Shown here one piece after another: positions 36,336 through 48,334 of a DNA stretch of 64,000 bases. This DNA comes from Trema orientale (lineage: Eukaryota; Streptophyta; Magnoliopsida; Rosales; Cannabaceae): contig JXTC01000369.1 in the NCBI GenBank assembly GCA_002914845.1, forward strand, positions 257,212 through 321,211, given 5' to 3'. The position numbers were made by a program, and so were the translations under genes. Position 1 is the stretch's first letter, and the number at the start of each line of letters is the position of its first letter. The notes beneath the pieces are model-generated. The model did no database searches, had not been told where the DNA came from, and saw nothing but the letters and a program-made list of their open reading frames with translations.

Positions 36336-36848
36336 AGACCATATTTGGTATGCCGTATTGTATTATATTGTATTGTGATGTATTGCATTGGATTGTATTG
36401 TATTGTATTATTCTATCACAGTACTATATTTGGTTTTACACTTGTATTAAGACGTTGTATTAAAAAGTTAATTTTGAAAAATACTATTTTTAAAAATTTA
36501 TTTAGAAAAATACCATTTTCAAAAACTATTTAGGAAAATATTACTTGTAAAATTACCACTTTTAGATATAAATTTAGAAAAATACCACTTTTGAAAAGGA
36601 TAAAGTGACGTGAGAGAAATTAAGAACAGAAAAAGTGAAGAAAGTGAGTCTTGTACAATACTACGTTAAAGTTAAAATTATGTAATACAATGTAATACAG
36701 ACCTTTTATTCTGTATTAGATAATACTCTCCGTATTATATTAAATTTTGATGTCATATTAAATAATATGATACAACGGCACAACTAAACACAATGTTATG
36801 TTTAATTAATACATTACAAAGTCTTTATACAGTTTACCAAACATGACT
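36336..36848. mobile_element. MITE with TATTG-rich ends
   Basis: AGACCATATTTGGTATGCCG at the left is the inverse of TACAGTTTACCAAACATGACT at the right. Next to the left end is a TATTGTATTG microsatellite-like run. The interior repeats AGAAAAATACCACTTT, a block also present in the foldback at 21565-21845. Non-coding. Confidence 0.6.
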
Positions 36849-39143
36849 TTAATTCTTTGTTTCTCCACTACTTTTCGATTACCTACTACAATCCGAAATG
36901 ATGTTTTAAAAGGAAATCCATATATGCCATCTTTTATATATTTGTTTATTTATTTTGATCTCTCAATTATCTTTTTACACATATAAAATGAAAAAAAGAA
37001 AAGAAAAAGAAAAAAAAAATCACCATTCTTTAGGTTTTGATTAAGGATACTTTTGTCTTTTTATAATTTTGTTTTGACAACATTTTTATTAACGGCTAAA
37101 TTTGTTTATAAACTGAAATCTTAAAGGAAAATTTTGTAATTTTGAAAAACTAAAATTATGTCCGACAGGAAAAAAAAAAGAAAGGAAGGGAAGAGATACA
37201 TTGAGAATGGGAAACACCCTTCTCTATTACATTGGATTTGAGAGAAATGAAAGAAGATCAAATCTTCCCCTTATTTGATAGGAAGGGAAAATTATAGAAA
37301 AAGAAATAATTTACTTACACAAATTATATGTAAATGTCAATCAAATGTCCCTTTGAATGGAGATTTCTTTAGTATAATATCTTTAATTCGGAGAAACTAA
37401 AAACTGACTCAAACTAAGAATTTAAAATCAATTATATGATCTATTTTTCCTTTAAGATAGTTTCTCTTACTCAAAATTTATCTAATAATGCTCTTCATCA
37501 TCTCATTGCAACTTTCTATTATACAAAACACACTCTTAACTTTGGTTGTCTAATTTAGCCAAAATAAAAAGAGACTTTTATAATTATCCCTTAGTACAAG
37601 AGAGATGGTACAAGTTAAATGTTTTATTTAAAATTTTTTTTCTCTCTCTTTTCTCTTTTTGTGTAATGTACACTTTTGCTACTTTCGTTCTGCTTTATCT
37701 ATTGAAAAATAGCGGTCTCATGATTTTCGATCGGAATTAGTGGATTTGTATAATAGCCTGCTTTTCCAGAACTTTTTTATATTATTCCTGTTTTTGATAA
37801 AAGAGCTGCCTTCCATATTAGGAGCCAGATGTTAACATATAGATAATGACTCAATTGATCCAACTACATAGTAGTCCTGGTATACTTCATTGTTCATTTT
37901 TTTTCTTTTTCCCGAAAGTATTCCATCGCTGTCGATCCAAAATTCCATATCCACCATTGCATAATCAACGATGTTTGTTGTAAAATAAATAACAATAAAT
38001 TGGCAATAGAAAAAAAAAAAAAAAAAAACAAGAACACACAAATTCAAGTGGAAGATCCTAAACGAAAAAAAACCATTAATAAAGGTAAATAAAATATCGC
38101 TATATCAAAATTGGGTACAGAAGATGTGTCGTTATACAGTAAAAGCCGAAAATATATAGCCTTAGAAAAAATCTTAAAACAAAAAATATACAAACGAGAC
38201 ATATACAAACAAAATAGGACCATACCGCTAGGTTCCGAGATCAGGCCTATCGGCTTGATCCATTCGCTACCACCACAAATCCTAAAAAATTCTCTAAATT
38301 ACAAAATCACCGTATATGTTATACCACGAGCTTTTCGGACTAAGCCAAATAAAATTTGGATCACGAATTCTAACAAGGTCCTTGTATTTTTTATTTTTTA
38401 TTTTTTATTTTTTGATTTTTTTGTTTTGTTTTGGGTAATAAATGAAGAAACAGCGGAAAAACATAGAGAAAATGGACTAAAGGCAAACTGCCCTGGGATT
38501 GAAGAGGAAATAAGAATGGCCATTTAGGGGGGCAATTCTTTTGATTTTACCATCTACTTAAAAAAATAATAATTGAAGGCAAATATTTGGATGAAAATCC
38601 TTTTATTGTTTTATAGTACTTGAACGGGATGAATTGCGAGTCATTTATGTTATATATACAATATTCCAACCTATTAATATCAAATTGCCAATATATTTAA
38701 CCACCGAAATAAAAAAATTAAAAAAAGAGAGAGAGAGAGATGATGATATATAAGTTGGTTAACTTAGCGGTCATGTAAAGGAGATTTCAGATCGAGAAAT
38801 TTTTTTTTTTAACCAAAAAAAAATTTCCCATAGATAGATTATAATTGGAATATCTTCACCCTTGTATTCTTAATTTTTGGGATAGAAACTTACAAGTTAT
38901 ATTCTATTGTAAGAAACAACATTCACATTATATTTATCTCTGAACTGCCGAAGAAAAAAAAAATAGAAGAAGTGTTACCCTAATTCACACACAAGAGAGG
39001 TTCCGTCCCACAAAAATAAATTCAATACGGCAGTCTTCATTGTCTTGTTTCAATCGAACATTTCAATTTCAGAGCTTATCAGTAATGTCGACAACTATAA
39101 AGAAAAATGAAGCAAATATTGAGATATATTATTTTTGAGCATC
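36849..39143. other. Intergenic, no supported gene
   Basis: AT-rich. A 138-codon open frame at 38111-38527 ends in a TTTTTATTTT-derived hydrophobic run and matches no family I recognise; it is not called. A (GA)n run lies near 38728. Confidence 0.45.
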
Positions 39144-39364
39144 AATCCAGTAGGTATTTTTTCTTTTTATTTACATATAATTATTATTTTGGCCAATGAA
39201 ATTTTATCATGCAAATTTTTTTATAATAAAAAATAAAAAAAAATCATTAGTGATACATGTCTTTTCATGCACTTTATTATAGCCGTTGAATCACCATTAG
39301 ATGATGATCTAACGGCTAAAAAAAATAACTTACATATAGGTAAAAAAAAAATACTTATTGGATT
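39144..39364. mobile_element. MITE family 2, copy 1
   Basis: Ends AATCCAGTAGGTATTTTTT and, inverted, AATCCAATAAGTATTTTTTT. The interior has TTGGCCAATGAAATTTTATC and TGATCTAACGGCTAAAAA. It is in inverse orientation to the two copies at 41100-41566. An internally deleted ~80-bp relative lies at about 39921-40002. Confidence 0.75.
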
Positions 39365-40904
39365 AGCAACCATTATTTTATATATGTAATATTTATCGTA
39401 TATTTCCTCACTTATTTCATTAGTTTACAAGAAATGGAAATGAAAGGTTTAACCTTGACGGTGCGCTCTCAGATGAAAAAACTGCAAGTATCCTGTGAAT
39501 TTGCAGAAAATCAGAGACTGTAATGATCATACCTTAGCTTACACACACACCGCCACTCATATTAAATGTCTTTGAGAACACCATCATGTCACTTGTACAG
39601 CTAATATTTTTTGCTCATAATTATAGAGCATCTTCTTAATTTGTTTTCTACTTGGATTAATATTATTTTTTTTGATGGATCTTATAGCCATATTTCTATT
39701 TTGTCGAACCCTAAAATATTAAAATGTTCTTATTTAGCCTCCGAACTATTTATTGGGAAAATTTGACCCAGCATTCTTTATAACTCTATATATCGGTTCT
39801 TTACTTTCCGAAAGTCTTAGTCCATGTTTTTAATGCATAATGGACCAGAAAGGAAAGAAAATCAGAAAAGTATTTCACTCTCACTTTACTATCAATTCAT
39901 GTGATTAATTATTCATAGACACTAATCTAGTAGATCCAACGATTAAAAAAAATATTTACACATAAGTAAAAAAAAAATAAAAAACTACTAAATTGGCATC
40001 CATTTACATTCACATATATAATTAGTTAAATTAAAAATGGATCATTCATTGTTTAGTTCCTTTTTGTTTTTTCCTAAAATATTCTTTCTTTTAATCTTTA
40101 TTTTTATTATGGATTGATAAATATGTCCTCTTAAAAATAAAAAAATAAAAAATAGCCAATATTAAGTTAAAGCTTGTCTTCCTCTTCTTTACCTTCCCAC
40201 TTTATATGAAGCTTTTTCCCACCTCGGAGAATCTTCACAGACATATCCACCACCTGGGACAAAGTTTCAAGATATGAGCATGATGAGGTCTTGTCAATCA
40301 TAGGTTAAAGTTTCGGTAAAAGTAAACAAGGTGAACGACCGACTAGAAAAGCATGACTCGGTACCGAAAAATATGCCAAGCACCGGGCCAAAAGTAAACT
40401 ATCCCTATATCTGCACTGAAAAAAAAAAAAACCTTGTCTAAAGAGAATACAAGTTTAAACATAATACCCCACGTTACTATTACATTACTTAGTGCCTTCA
40501 ATCACAGTAATTCTTTCTCTGTTGCATGAAAAACTTACAATCATAGTAATTCGGTCATTTTAGATTAGGCTTTGTACAAATATATTATAAAGTAATTGGC
40601 TATATATGGTAGAGAAAACGTCTTCCAGGTGAGAAATTTTATCACATTTCTCAACTATTTATCACATTTCTCAACTACGTCTAAAACCTCCAATTCTATC
40701 GGCCTCTGGCCTGATGCCACCTTCATTTTACTAATTTTTACCATCAAGTTCAACTTTTGCAACAGTTTTGTCCCAGTATCTAGAAGGCCTTGCAGTGTCG
40801 ACTCATTCTTTGCCATTTTTTAATTAAGAAAAAGAAAATAAGTATACGGGTCTAAACAGATTTTTTTTTTCCCCCACTAAAGGCACATGGGAATTTCTTG
40901 CACC
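39365..40904. other. Intergenic, no supported gene
   Basis: AT-rich DNA with the short deleted MITE mentioned for family 2. The 75-codon frame at 40596 is not convincing. Confidence 0.45.
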
Positions 40905-41099
40905 TTCCAATGGCAAGATGGGGTAAAGTAGCACAATCACATAGCTTCAGTTTAGATAAAGGATGATTAAAAGTTTATAGCGAAAATGGTATAATCGAGG
41001 ATAAAAAATGAGATTTATCACATAAAATTTTGTTGCTATACATTTTTCAGGAAAAAAAAAAAAGAAAAAACTGCGCATATTATATATATATAGGTTGCT

Positions 41100-41330
41100 G
41101 ATCTAGTAGGTATTTTTTTTTTACACCTATATGTAGGTATTTTTTTTTAGCCTTTGGATCATCATCTATTCTTGATCCAACGATTATAATAAAGTACATG
41201 AAAAGACGTGCATTATTAATGTTATTTCTTTTTCCTATTTTTTTATAATAAAAAAATATGCATAATAAATTTTCATTGGCCAAAATGATATTTAATGTAG
41301 ATAAATATGTATAATATATATATGATTGCC
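41100..41330. mobile_element. MITE family 2, copy 2
   Basis: Begins GATCTAGTAGGTATTTTTTT. The internal GGATCATCATC...GATCCAACGATTATAAT and TTTTCATTGGCCAAAATGAT match copy 1 inverted. Its right terminus is missing where copy 3 begins, so it is truncated or was cut by copy 3. Confidence 0.7.
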
Positions 41331-41566
41331 CATCCGGTAGGTATTTTTTTTTTTTTTTTACCTATGTGTAGGTATTTTTTTTTAGCCGTTGGATCAATTA
41401 TCAAATGGCGATCTAACGACTATAATGAGGTGCATAAAAAGACGTGTATCATTAATGCTATTTCTCTCTCCTACTTTTTATAATAAAAAAATGTGTATGA
41501 TAAATTTTCATTGGCTAAATTGATAAATATGCATAGGTTAAAAAATATATATATATCTACTGAATT
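41331..41566. mobile_element. MITE family 2, copy 3
   Basis: Starts CATCCGGTAGGTATTTTTTT and ends ATCTACTGAATT, with internal AGCCGTTGGATCAATTATC and TTTTCATTGGCTAAATTGAT. It lies head-to-tail with copy 2. Confidence 0.7.
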
Positions 41567-42649
41567 AGTGCCTTATATATGTGCCTTATATATATATAAA
41601 TGTTTAATGAAAGGGTGCATTAGCAAAAATGCCTATTTAAAAAGTACGAACAAAAGTGCATTGTTAAGTGGCATGCATGGTATAGTCAATATAAGCAAAG
41701 TGTAACTATACCATGCAACAATGATAATTTTTTTTTTTAAAAAAAAAAATGATAATATTGTTTTGGTTTCGATTAGGAACACAAATTTTCAAACAATCCA
41801 ATGCCAATGTGGTAAAATAGAACAATCACATAGCTTCAGTTGAGATAAAAGACGATTAAAAGTTCATTAGACAAAATGGTATATTCGAGGATAAAGATGA
41901 GATTAATCATAGATCTTTTGCTCTACTTTTTACAGGAAAAAAGAAAGAAAAACTGCGCATAATATAGAAAAATGGTTAATGAAAGGGTGCATAATGCATT
42001 GGCAAAAAGTTCTATTTAAAAGTACAAACAAGGTGCATTGTTACGTGGCATGCATGATATAGTCATATGTATAATATATTTGATATTAAGTAGTAGTCAT
42101 ATATAAGCAAAGTATAACTATACCATGCATGATGCACCAATGATAATACTGTTTTGGTTTCGATTAGGAACCCAAATTAACCAACAAAAGAAAATGTATA
42201 TATATGAGCAATCTGCAATGCCATTGGACCTAATTTACTACTAAAACTAGCAGTAAAAGTTACAAGACAAATACCAAACGAGTGTGAAACACTTAACACT
42301 ATGCGTACAAAACAGAGCAATATGACCATAAATTAACTGCTACCACCTGCCCTATAGGCTATAGCCAGCTTTCCTTTTCTCTATTCAACGTTAGCATTCA
42401 TGTACAACCAACCATCTTTACTATATGGCAGCAGAGAGGAGAGTACTGAACCGCTGAAGCTCTCGGTCTCAGACCAAGCTCCCTCTTTTCAAGATTTTTC
42501 AACCCCCAAAACATTATTAATATTCCCAATCCCCCTCTTCGTTTTTTCCTCTTCGTTTTTTCCTATTCAACTTTGACACTCCCATATTATCACTCGTTTT
42601 CTTAGTTCTTTTGGGTCGAAAAGATTTGATCTTTCTTGGCCTTGAAAAG

Positions 42650-44986
42650 ATGACTGAAAATCCAGTCAAATGGCTGGCTTTGGTACTAACGAGTGGCTTA
42701 CTCTTAAATATTGTCCTTTCTACGAAGACCCAGTTGCCCAAGAAGACTTATATTGTCCAGATGGATAAGTCAGCCATGCCCAACTCCTTTTCTAATCACT
42801 TAGAGTGGTACTCTTCGAAAGTTCAGTCAGTACTCACTAAACAGGAAAGTACCGAAACCGATCATGAGGATGATCAGAGGGTTATATACAGTTACCAGAC
42901 TGCTTTTCATGGAGTCGCAGCTCGGTTAAGTGAAGAAGAAGCTCAGAGGCTCGAAGAAGAAGACGGTGTCTTGGCCATATTCCCCGAAACGAAGTATGAG
43001 CTCCACACGACGAGAAGTCCCCTGTTTTTGGGGCTGGATCCGGTGCAGGACACCGCAGGGGTCTGGTCGCAGAGACTCTCCGATCATGACGTCATCGTCG
43101 GAGTTCTGGACACCGGGATTTGGCCGGAGAGCGAGAGCTTCAACGACACTGGAATGTCCCCGGTACCGGCTCGCTGGAAAGGGGCGTGCGAGACCGGCCG
43201 AGGCTTCACGAAGCGACATTGCAACAGGAAGATCGTCGGAGCCAGGATGTTCTACCGGGGGTACGAGTCCGCCACCGGAAAAATCAACCCCCAAGACGAG
43301 TACAAGTCGCCGAGGGACCAAGACGGCCATGGGACCCACACCGCAGCCACCGTCGCTGGTTCTCCTGTCAAGGGAGCGAACCTTCTGGGCTATGCGTACG
43401 GAACAGCCAGGGGAATGGCCCCCGGGGCGAGAGTCGCGGCCTACAAGGTCTGCTGGGTCGGCGGCTGCTTCAGCTCCGACATACTCTCCGCCGTCGACAG
43501 AGCCGTCGCTGACGGAGTCAATGTTCTGTCGATTTCTCTGGGTGGCGGAGTTTCGTCTTACTATAGGGACAGTCTGTCAGTAGCGGCGTTTGGGGCCATG
43601 GAGATGGGCGTCTTCGTCTCGGGCTCGGCTGGTAACGGAGGACCCGACCCGGTAAGCCTCACCAACGTGTCGCCATGGATCACGACCGTCGGAGCAAGCA
43701 CCATGGACAGGGATTTCCCGGCCACCGTTGGGCTCGGAAACGGCAGAACCTTCTCCGGTGTTTCGCTCTACAAGGGTCGAAGAACACTCGAGAGTAGACA
43801 GTACCCTGTTGTGTACATGGGCTCCAACTCGACCACCCCAGATCCGGGCTCGCTCTGTTTGGAAGGGACCGTAGAGCGCCGCAAAGTCGCCGGGAAAATA
43901 GTGATCTGCGACCGCGGGATCAGCCCTCGGGTTCAGAAGGGTCAGGTAGTCAAAGATGCCGGAGGAGTGGGCATGATTCTGACGAACACCGCGGCCAACG
44001 GCGAGGAGCTGGTGGCCGACTCCCACCTAATTCCGGCGGTGGCCGTCGGAGAAGCCGAGGCCAGAGAGATCAAGCGTTACGCTTTATCGAACCCAAAAGC
44101 CACGGCCAGCCTCGCGTTTCTGGGAACTCGACTGGGGATTCGGCCGTCTCCAGTGGTGGCGGCTTTCTCGTCGAGAGGGCCTAATTTTCTCACGCTCGAG
44201 ATTCTCAAGCCCGATTTGGTGGCCCCCGGGGTGAACATTCTCGCCGCGTGGACCGGCGATTTGGGTCCGTCTAGCTTGCCCACGGATCGTCGGAGAGTGA
44301 AGTTCAACATCTTGTCCGGTACTTCCATGTCCTGCCCCCACGTGAGCGGCATCGCGGCTCTGCTCAAGGCTAGGCACCCGGACTGGAGCCCGGCCGCCAT
44401 TAAATCGGCTCTGATGACCACCGCTTACGTTCACGACAACACTCTCCACCCTCTCAAAGACGCCTCCACGGCGGACCCTTCCAACCCGTACGACCACGGG
44501 GCGGGTCATGTGAACCCGAGGAAAGCTCTCGACCCGGGTTTGGTGTACGACATAGAGCCTCAGGACTACTTCGAGTTTCTCTGTACTCAGAATCTGACTC
44601 CGGCCCAGCTTAAGGTTTTCGCCAAGTACTCCAATAGGGCTTGCCGCCACACTCTCGCCGGTCCGGCGGACTTGAACTACCCCGCTATCTCAGTTGTGTT
44701 CCCGGAGAAAACAAATGTCTCTGTTCTGAGTGTTCGCCGGACGGTGACCAATGTGGGCCCTCCGGCTTCGAATTACCACCTTGCGGTTTCGCCGTTTAGA
44801 GGTGCTTTGGTGAAGGTTGAGCCTCAGGCTCTGAACTTCACCGGAGCGGGTCAGAAGTTGTCATATAAGGTCACTTTCAGAACGAAGTCCCGGCAGACGG
44901 GTCCGGAGTTCGGAGATTTGGTGTGGAAAAATGGGGTCCATAAGGTGAGGAGCCCGATTGCCATTACGTGGCTACCCCCGATGTGA
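42650..44986 (+). CDS. SBT1.3: Subtilisin-like serine protease, SBT1.3-like
   Basis: Intronless, 778 residues from the ATG at 42650; upstream in-frame codons lack an ATG. Order: signal peptide (about 1-27), I9 inhibitor prodomain (about 32-119), cleavage before Thr120 (TTRSP), S8 catalytic domain with a PA domain inserted (about 365-460), and a fibronectin-III-like C-terminal domain. The active site is complete: Asp154 in DTGIWPES, His227 in GHGTHTAA, Asn329 in SGSAGNGG, Ser559 in SGTSMSCPH. Plant subtilases of this group are secreted proteases of the cell wall. Blocks such as DHDVIVGVLDTGIWPESESF, CNRKIVGARMFYRGYESATG and SYKVTFRTKSRQTGPEFGDL are closest to Arabidopsis SBT1.3 as I remember it. 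The coding sequence is much more GC-rich than its flanks. The next gene downstream is AHG1, as in Arabidopsis. Confidence 0.95.
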   Translation: MTENPVKWLALVLTSGLLLNIVLSTKTQLPKKTYIVQMDKSAMPNSFSNHLEWYSSKVQSVLTKQESTETDHEDDQRVIYSYQTAFHGVAARLSEEEAQRLEEEDGVLAIFPETKYELHTTRSPLFLGLDPVQDTAGVWSQRLSDHDVIVGVLDTGIWPESESFNDTGMSPVPARWKGACETGRGFTKRHCNRKIVGARMFYRGYESATGKINPQDEYKSPRDQDGHGTHTAATVAGSPVKGANLLGYAYGTARGMAPGARVAAYKVCWVGGCFSSDILSAVDRAVADGVNVLSISLGGGVSSYYRDSLSVAAFGAMEMGVFVSGSAGNGGPDPVSLTNVSPWITTVGASTMDRDFPATVGLGNGRTFSGVSLYKGRRTLESRQYPVVYMGSNSTTPDPGSLCLEGTVERRKVAGKIVICDRGISPRVQKGQVVKDAGGVGMILTNTAANGEELVADSHLIPAVAVGEAEAREIKRYALSNPKATASLAFLGTRLGIRPSPVVAAFSSRGPNFLTLEILKPDLVAPGVNILAAWTGDLGPSSLPTDRRRVKFNILSGTSMSCPHVSGIAALLKARHPDWSPAAIKSALMTTAYVHDNTLHPLKDASTADPSNPYDHGAGHVNPRKALDPGLVYDIEPQDYFEFLCTQNLTPAQLKVFAKYSNRACRHTLAGPADLNYPAISVVFPEKTNVSVLSVRRTVTNVGPPASNYHLAVSPFRGALVKVEPQALNFTGAGQKLSYKVTFRTKSRQTGPEFGDLVWKNGVHKVRSPIAITWLPPM

Positions 44987-46804
44987 GACGCTGTCGTTTT
45001 GTTGGGTTGATGTGGAGATGAATAGTGTCGTTTGTGCTACAATAAAAGAAAAGCAAAGGGGGCTCCTCTCGTTTTTCACTTGGATCAAATTATTATGAAC
45101 TTCCTCTGTTTTTTTTTTTTTTTTTCTTTCATGGTGATCTTTAAATTTTCACTTTTAGAACACAGCTAGAATAACCATATTGTCTATGTCAGTGAGCCAT
45201 TTCTTTTATTTTATTTTTCTACATTTTGTTGTTTGGAAAGTATGTTAAGATTAAAAAAAAAAAAAAGAAGTTCAGATAAGTTGGAAAATGTGAAATTCTA
45301 TAGCTTGAAATTCCAATAGGATGGTCGCTTTAGACATTTTTGAACTTTGATCCAATCTATATATATTTCAGTTATTTTTCTAGAATTTCTAGATGTAATG
45401 TCGCTAGTTCTAGACTCTAGAAACAATAGATGTTTTAGACCCTTACGTTGCTCCAATAGAGAAAGCATCTTAATTATCTTTGTTTTGTTCCAAAACTACG
45501 TTAAATATTGTATATTGGTCCTCAAAAGTTTGAAATCAGTTGTACTAATTCTCATATTCTTAAAAAGTTGCACCGCACTTACCAGTTAGCACATGTTTTT
45601 ATCAATTTATGGTAGAAAACTACACGTACATAATAAGATTAAGATTTTTCTTTTATTAGTAAGCTAATATTAAGGTGTTTTTATTGCTAATTAATGTACT
45701 AGGATCAATCCCACCGAGTTCCCAACCTCCCTAGTTAATTCATCATCCATTCCTAATCTGCATTCCACCAATGTATCCAAACTAATTTATTACGAGTAAA
45801 AACTGTATGTAAATCTTCAATTTAATTAAAAGCTGACCTAGTAACATATATCAATATGTGACGTATGTACAGCTATCCTTAAAAAATGTGACGTCCAGCA
45901 ATGGTGATCATCCTTCTTTTTCTTTTTCTTTTTTTTTTTTTTGAGAGGACGTTGATTTTCTATTTTTGATAGAAATTCGACAGGTCAATATAAATCTTTA
46001 ACCTATGTCATATAGGCACCCTCGTCTGTCACCAATCAACATCCCTTTCGGGCAATCCATTCCTGATTAGTCCAGTACTCTGAAAATCATGTATGTTTTT
46101 CATTAAATGATCCTAGATTCCTTACCATATCATACTTTGGACAGCCTACCCTCAGGATATCAGTTGTTATTTTTGTATGCGTTACTGTTCATTGAAGCTT
46201 TTCAATGCGCCTAGCTAGGTGGGAATGCGGATATTAATAAGAGAGTTTGGGTTAGAGCATGACTCGCTAGTAAATAAAGATTAAATTGCTTTTATTTGAT
46301 AATCCACGTATCTAAGTCTAATGGAATTAGAACTCTACTTTTATTCTTCCATGCATGTATAAGTTGCATACTTTTATTCTTTCAATTTAATGTGCAAAAG
46401 TAAAACAGTAAGATAACTCTTTGTAATTTGGTGAGGAAAACTCTTAAAACCTTTTAGTGTGAGAAAATGTTGAAGGTGTAATTGTTCTTTTTTAATAAAA
46501 TGCTCGATGCTGGTTTTTTTTTTTTTTTCTTTTTGATAAAATGCTTGATGTTGGTTGTCTATCATGAATGTAATTATATTTATTGAAGCACGTCCGTTTT
46601 TGTGTATGTGTTTTTTTACCCCCCTTAATTGTGCGTGATTAATTCTAAATTCTAAAATCAAAATTGTATCTAGGGTAGGGAATAGGGGATGTAAAAGAGG
46701 AAGGGTGTGGGCCGAATGCCTCCTCATCTTGACCTTGGCCCTTACTGAAGCCTCTGTCGTAGATCCCATACTTGTGTAAACGGATCAGTTCCATATCATT
46801 TACG
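44987..46804. other. SBT1.3 3' flank, nothing recognised
   Basis: AT-rich, with poly-T and poly-A runs near 45110, 45255 and 45925. No gene or structured repeat seen. Confidence 0.5.
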
Positions 46805-47047
46805 AGGAAATGACATGCATAGGATTAATTTGGGCTTTTTTTTGTGCATTTTTCTAAAAATAATATTTTTAAGAGTGTCAAGAACTTCTTGACTATAAAA
46901 AATCTATTATTTAGGACTTTTTCATGGTTAAGAAGTTTTTGACCATAGGTCAAGATATCATTGACACTTTTAAAAATGTCATTTTTAGAAAAATGCACAA
47001 AAAAATCATTTTAGCCCAAATTAGTCCTACCCATGTTGTTTTCTAAA
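46805..47047. mobile_element. MITE sharing termini with the large 22-28 kb element
   Basis: Arms of about 70-90 bp: ATAGGATTAATTTGGGC...TGTGCATTTTTCTAAAAATA on the left is the inverse of TTTTTAGAAAAATGCACA...AGCCCAAATTAGTCCTACCC on the right. The terminus GGGTAGGACTAATTTGGGC is the same as at 22033 and (inverted) 28475. Parts of its interior (TGTGCATT...AAGAGTGTCAA) also occur at 28297-28343. Confidence 0.75.
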
Positions 47048-47100
47048 ATAGAAGAAATTGCGGTAAAAGTTCCTTTTTTTTTAGTAAATATTTATACTTA

Positions 47101-47272
47101 GGGCGCGTCTACAGTAGGGGCGCCCCTACGTAGGGACCTGTCTATTCACTGTTGGATGAGAATCTGTATATAAATAGATTCTCCACAGATTCCCGTTATT
47201 CCCCACAGATTCCCATCCAACGATAATTAAGGCATGACCCTACGTAGGGACGCCCCTACCGTAGCCATCCCC
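47101..47272. mobile_element. Second copy of the 29995 MITE family
   Basis: Nearly identical to 29995-30163 throughout, for example ACTGTTGGATGAGAATCTGT and CCCCACAGATTCCCATCCAA. The ends here are more symmetrical: CCCTACGTAGGG...CCCTACGTAGGG. Its target duplication is not evident. Confidence 0.85.
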
Positions 47273-48101
47273 TTAATATACTCAATCTTTTTTTCTAACG
47301 CCAATAGTATCGTCCGGCCAAATTTTATAGTAATCGTTTATTTTTTCCATTAATTGGTACTCATAAGACACGTGTCGCTCTCTGAGGTATTATGCTATTT
47401 TAAAAAATATAAAAAATTATAGAAAATTAGAAAAATGAAAACAAATGAAATAAATTAGAAAAAAAAAAAAAAGTTAAAATGGCCACATTATGATCGTCGA
47501 TTCCAACCTCTCGACAAAACTCTCCCCCAGATCTACTCCCTCCTCTTCTCCGAGCAAGAAACGGTTCTCGGTTGAGAACATAAGATAAAGCATAATATAA
47601 ATTTTAAAGTATAAACCGGCCAACACTACTTTAATATTATAAATTCTAGCATAATATAAACCAGTAAAAATAACGAAATCATTTTTAACTTAGTGGACAC
47701 TACGAAGAAATGATAAAAATTATAAACTCAGAACATAAGATGAACAATCAATTAAGAAAGTCGAGAACATAATATTATAGATAACAAATTTGATAATGAA
47801 ATGGGCATATACAGAAGTCCTGAGACAGAGAGTGGTCTTTCCATGCTTGAAACTTACACAACAGGGGAAATTGAACAACATCTATGCAGTCCAAAAGTTT
47901 TGAGGACAAGCATCGAGTACTTCCAGACACAGCAGCAATTAGAATATGATAATGAAGAGGAGTTAAGCCAGAAAATCCGGAGCTAACTAGAATCGACGCT
48001 GAAGAACAATGAAAAAGAAAAACTATCAGATATGATTCATAGGGACAAGGAGGCAACTAACCATGGTGTCAAGCGTTATGACCATGTCATCAAACTAAGA
48101 G
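47273..48101. other. Intergenic, no supported gene
   Basis: AT-rich to about 47500, then of more balanced composition. Short open frames (for example 47801-47986) show no domain I recognise. Confidence 0.4.
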
Positions 48102-48334
48102 TTGGATCCGGTAGATCTGCTTCCGACGGACGATTTTGATTTCTCGATTGAGTCGGACTCGATCCGCGTCGAGTTGAGGTGAGTCCATTCTGCAAGGTCG
48201 AGTCGTCGGGCGAAATCCCCGAGTTGCAGAATCGGTAGAACAACAAGAACTGTTTCTTGCTCGCCACTGAGTTGGAGGTCGAGACCGAGTTTGACAAACT
48301 CCGGAGAAGATTGGAGAGTAGATCAGGGGGATAA
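48102..48334 (+). other. Coding-like fragment of unknown origin
   Basis: Bases 48102-48179 read LDPVDLLPTDDFDFSIESD then SIRVELR, followed directly by GTGAGT, a good donor site. Bases 48239-48334 read NNKNCFLLATELEVETEFDK then LRRRLESRSGG and a stop. The acidic composition followed by a charged helical stretch looks like real protein sequence, but the two parts are in different frames, with no obvious acceptor joining them. It may be a gene fragment carried here by a transposon. No family is recognised. Confidence 0.25.

Larger units (their letters stand above)
40905..42178. repeat. ~385-bp tandem duplication upstream of SBT1.3
   Basis: Copy A (40905-41790) and copy B (41797-42178) share CAATCACATAGCTTCAGTT, AAATGGTATAATCGAGGATA, AAAACTGCGCATA, TTAATGAAAGGGTGCAT, GCATGCATGGTATAGTC and GTTTTGGTTTCGATTAGGAA. 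Copy A is longer by about 500 bp because two MITEs (41100-41566) lie inside it. The block ends about 470 bp before the SBT1.3 start codon, so it is distal promoter sequence. Confidence 0.85.

Noticed and set aside
38111..38527. 138-codon open frame
   Set aside because: No recognisable domain, AT-driven composition and a T-run-derived hydrophobic stretch.
42611..42649. Extended start for SBT1.3
   Set aside because: The first codon is TTG. The ATG at 42650 gives a proper signal peptide.
42926..44650. Long open frames on both strands inside SBT1.3
   Set aside because: They are shadows of GC-rich coding sequence; none has a domain, and the SBT1.3 frame is complete.
47101..47272. 9-bp duplication for the second GC-ended MITE
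   Set aside because: The flanks are not identical; only the first copy (29995) has a clear duplication.
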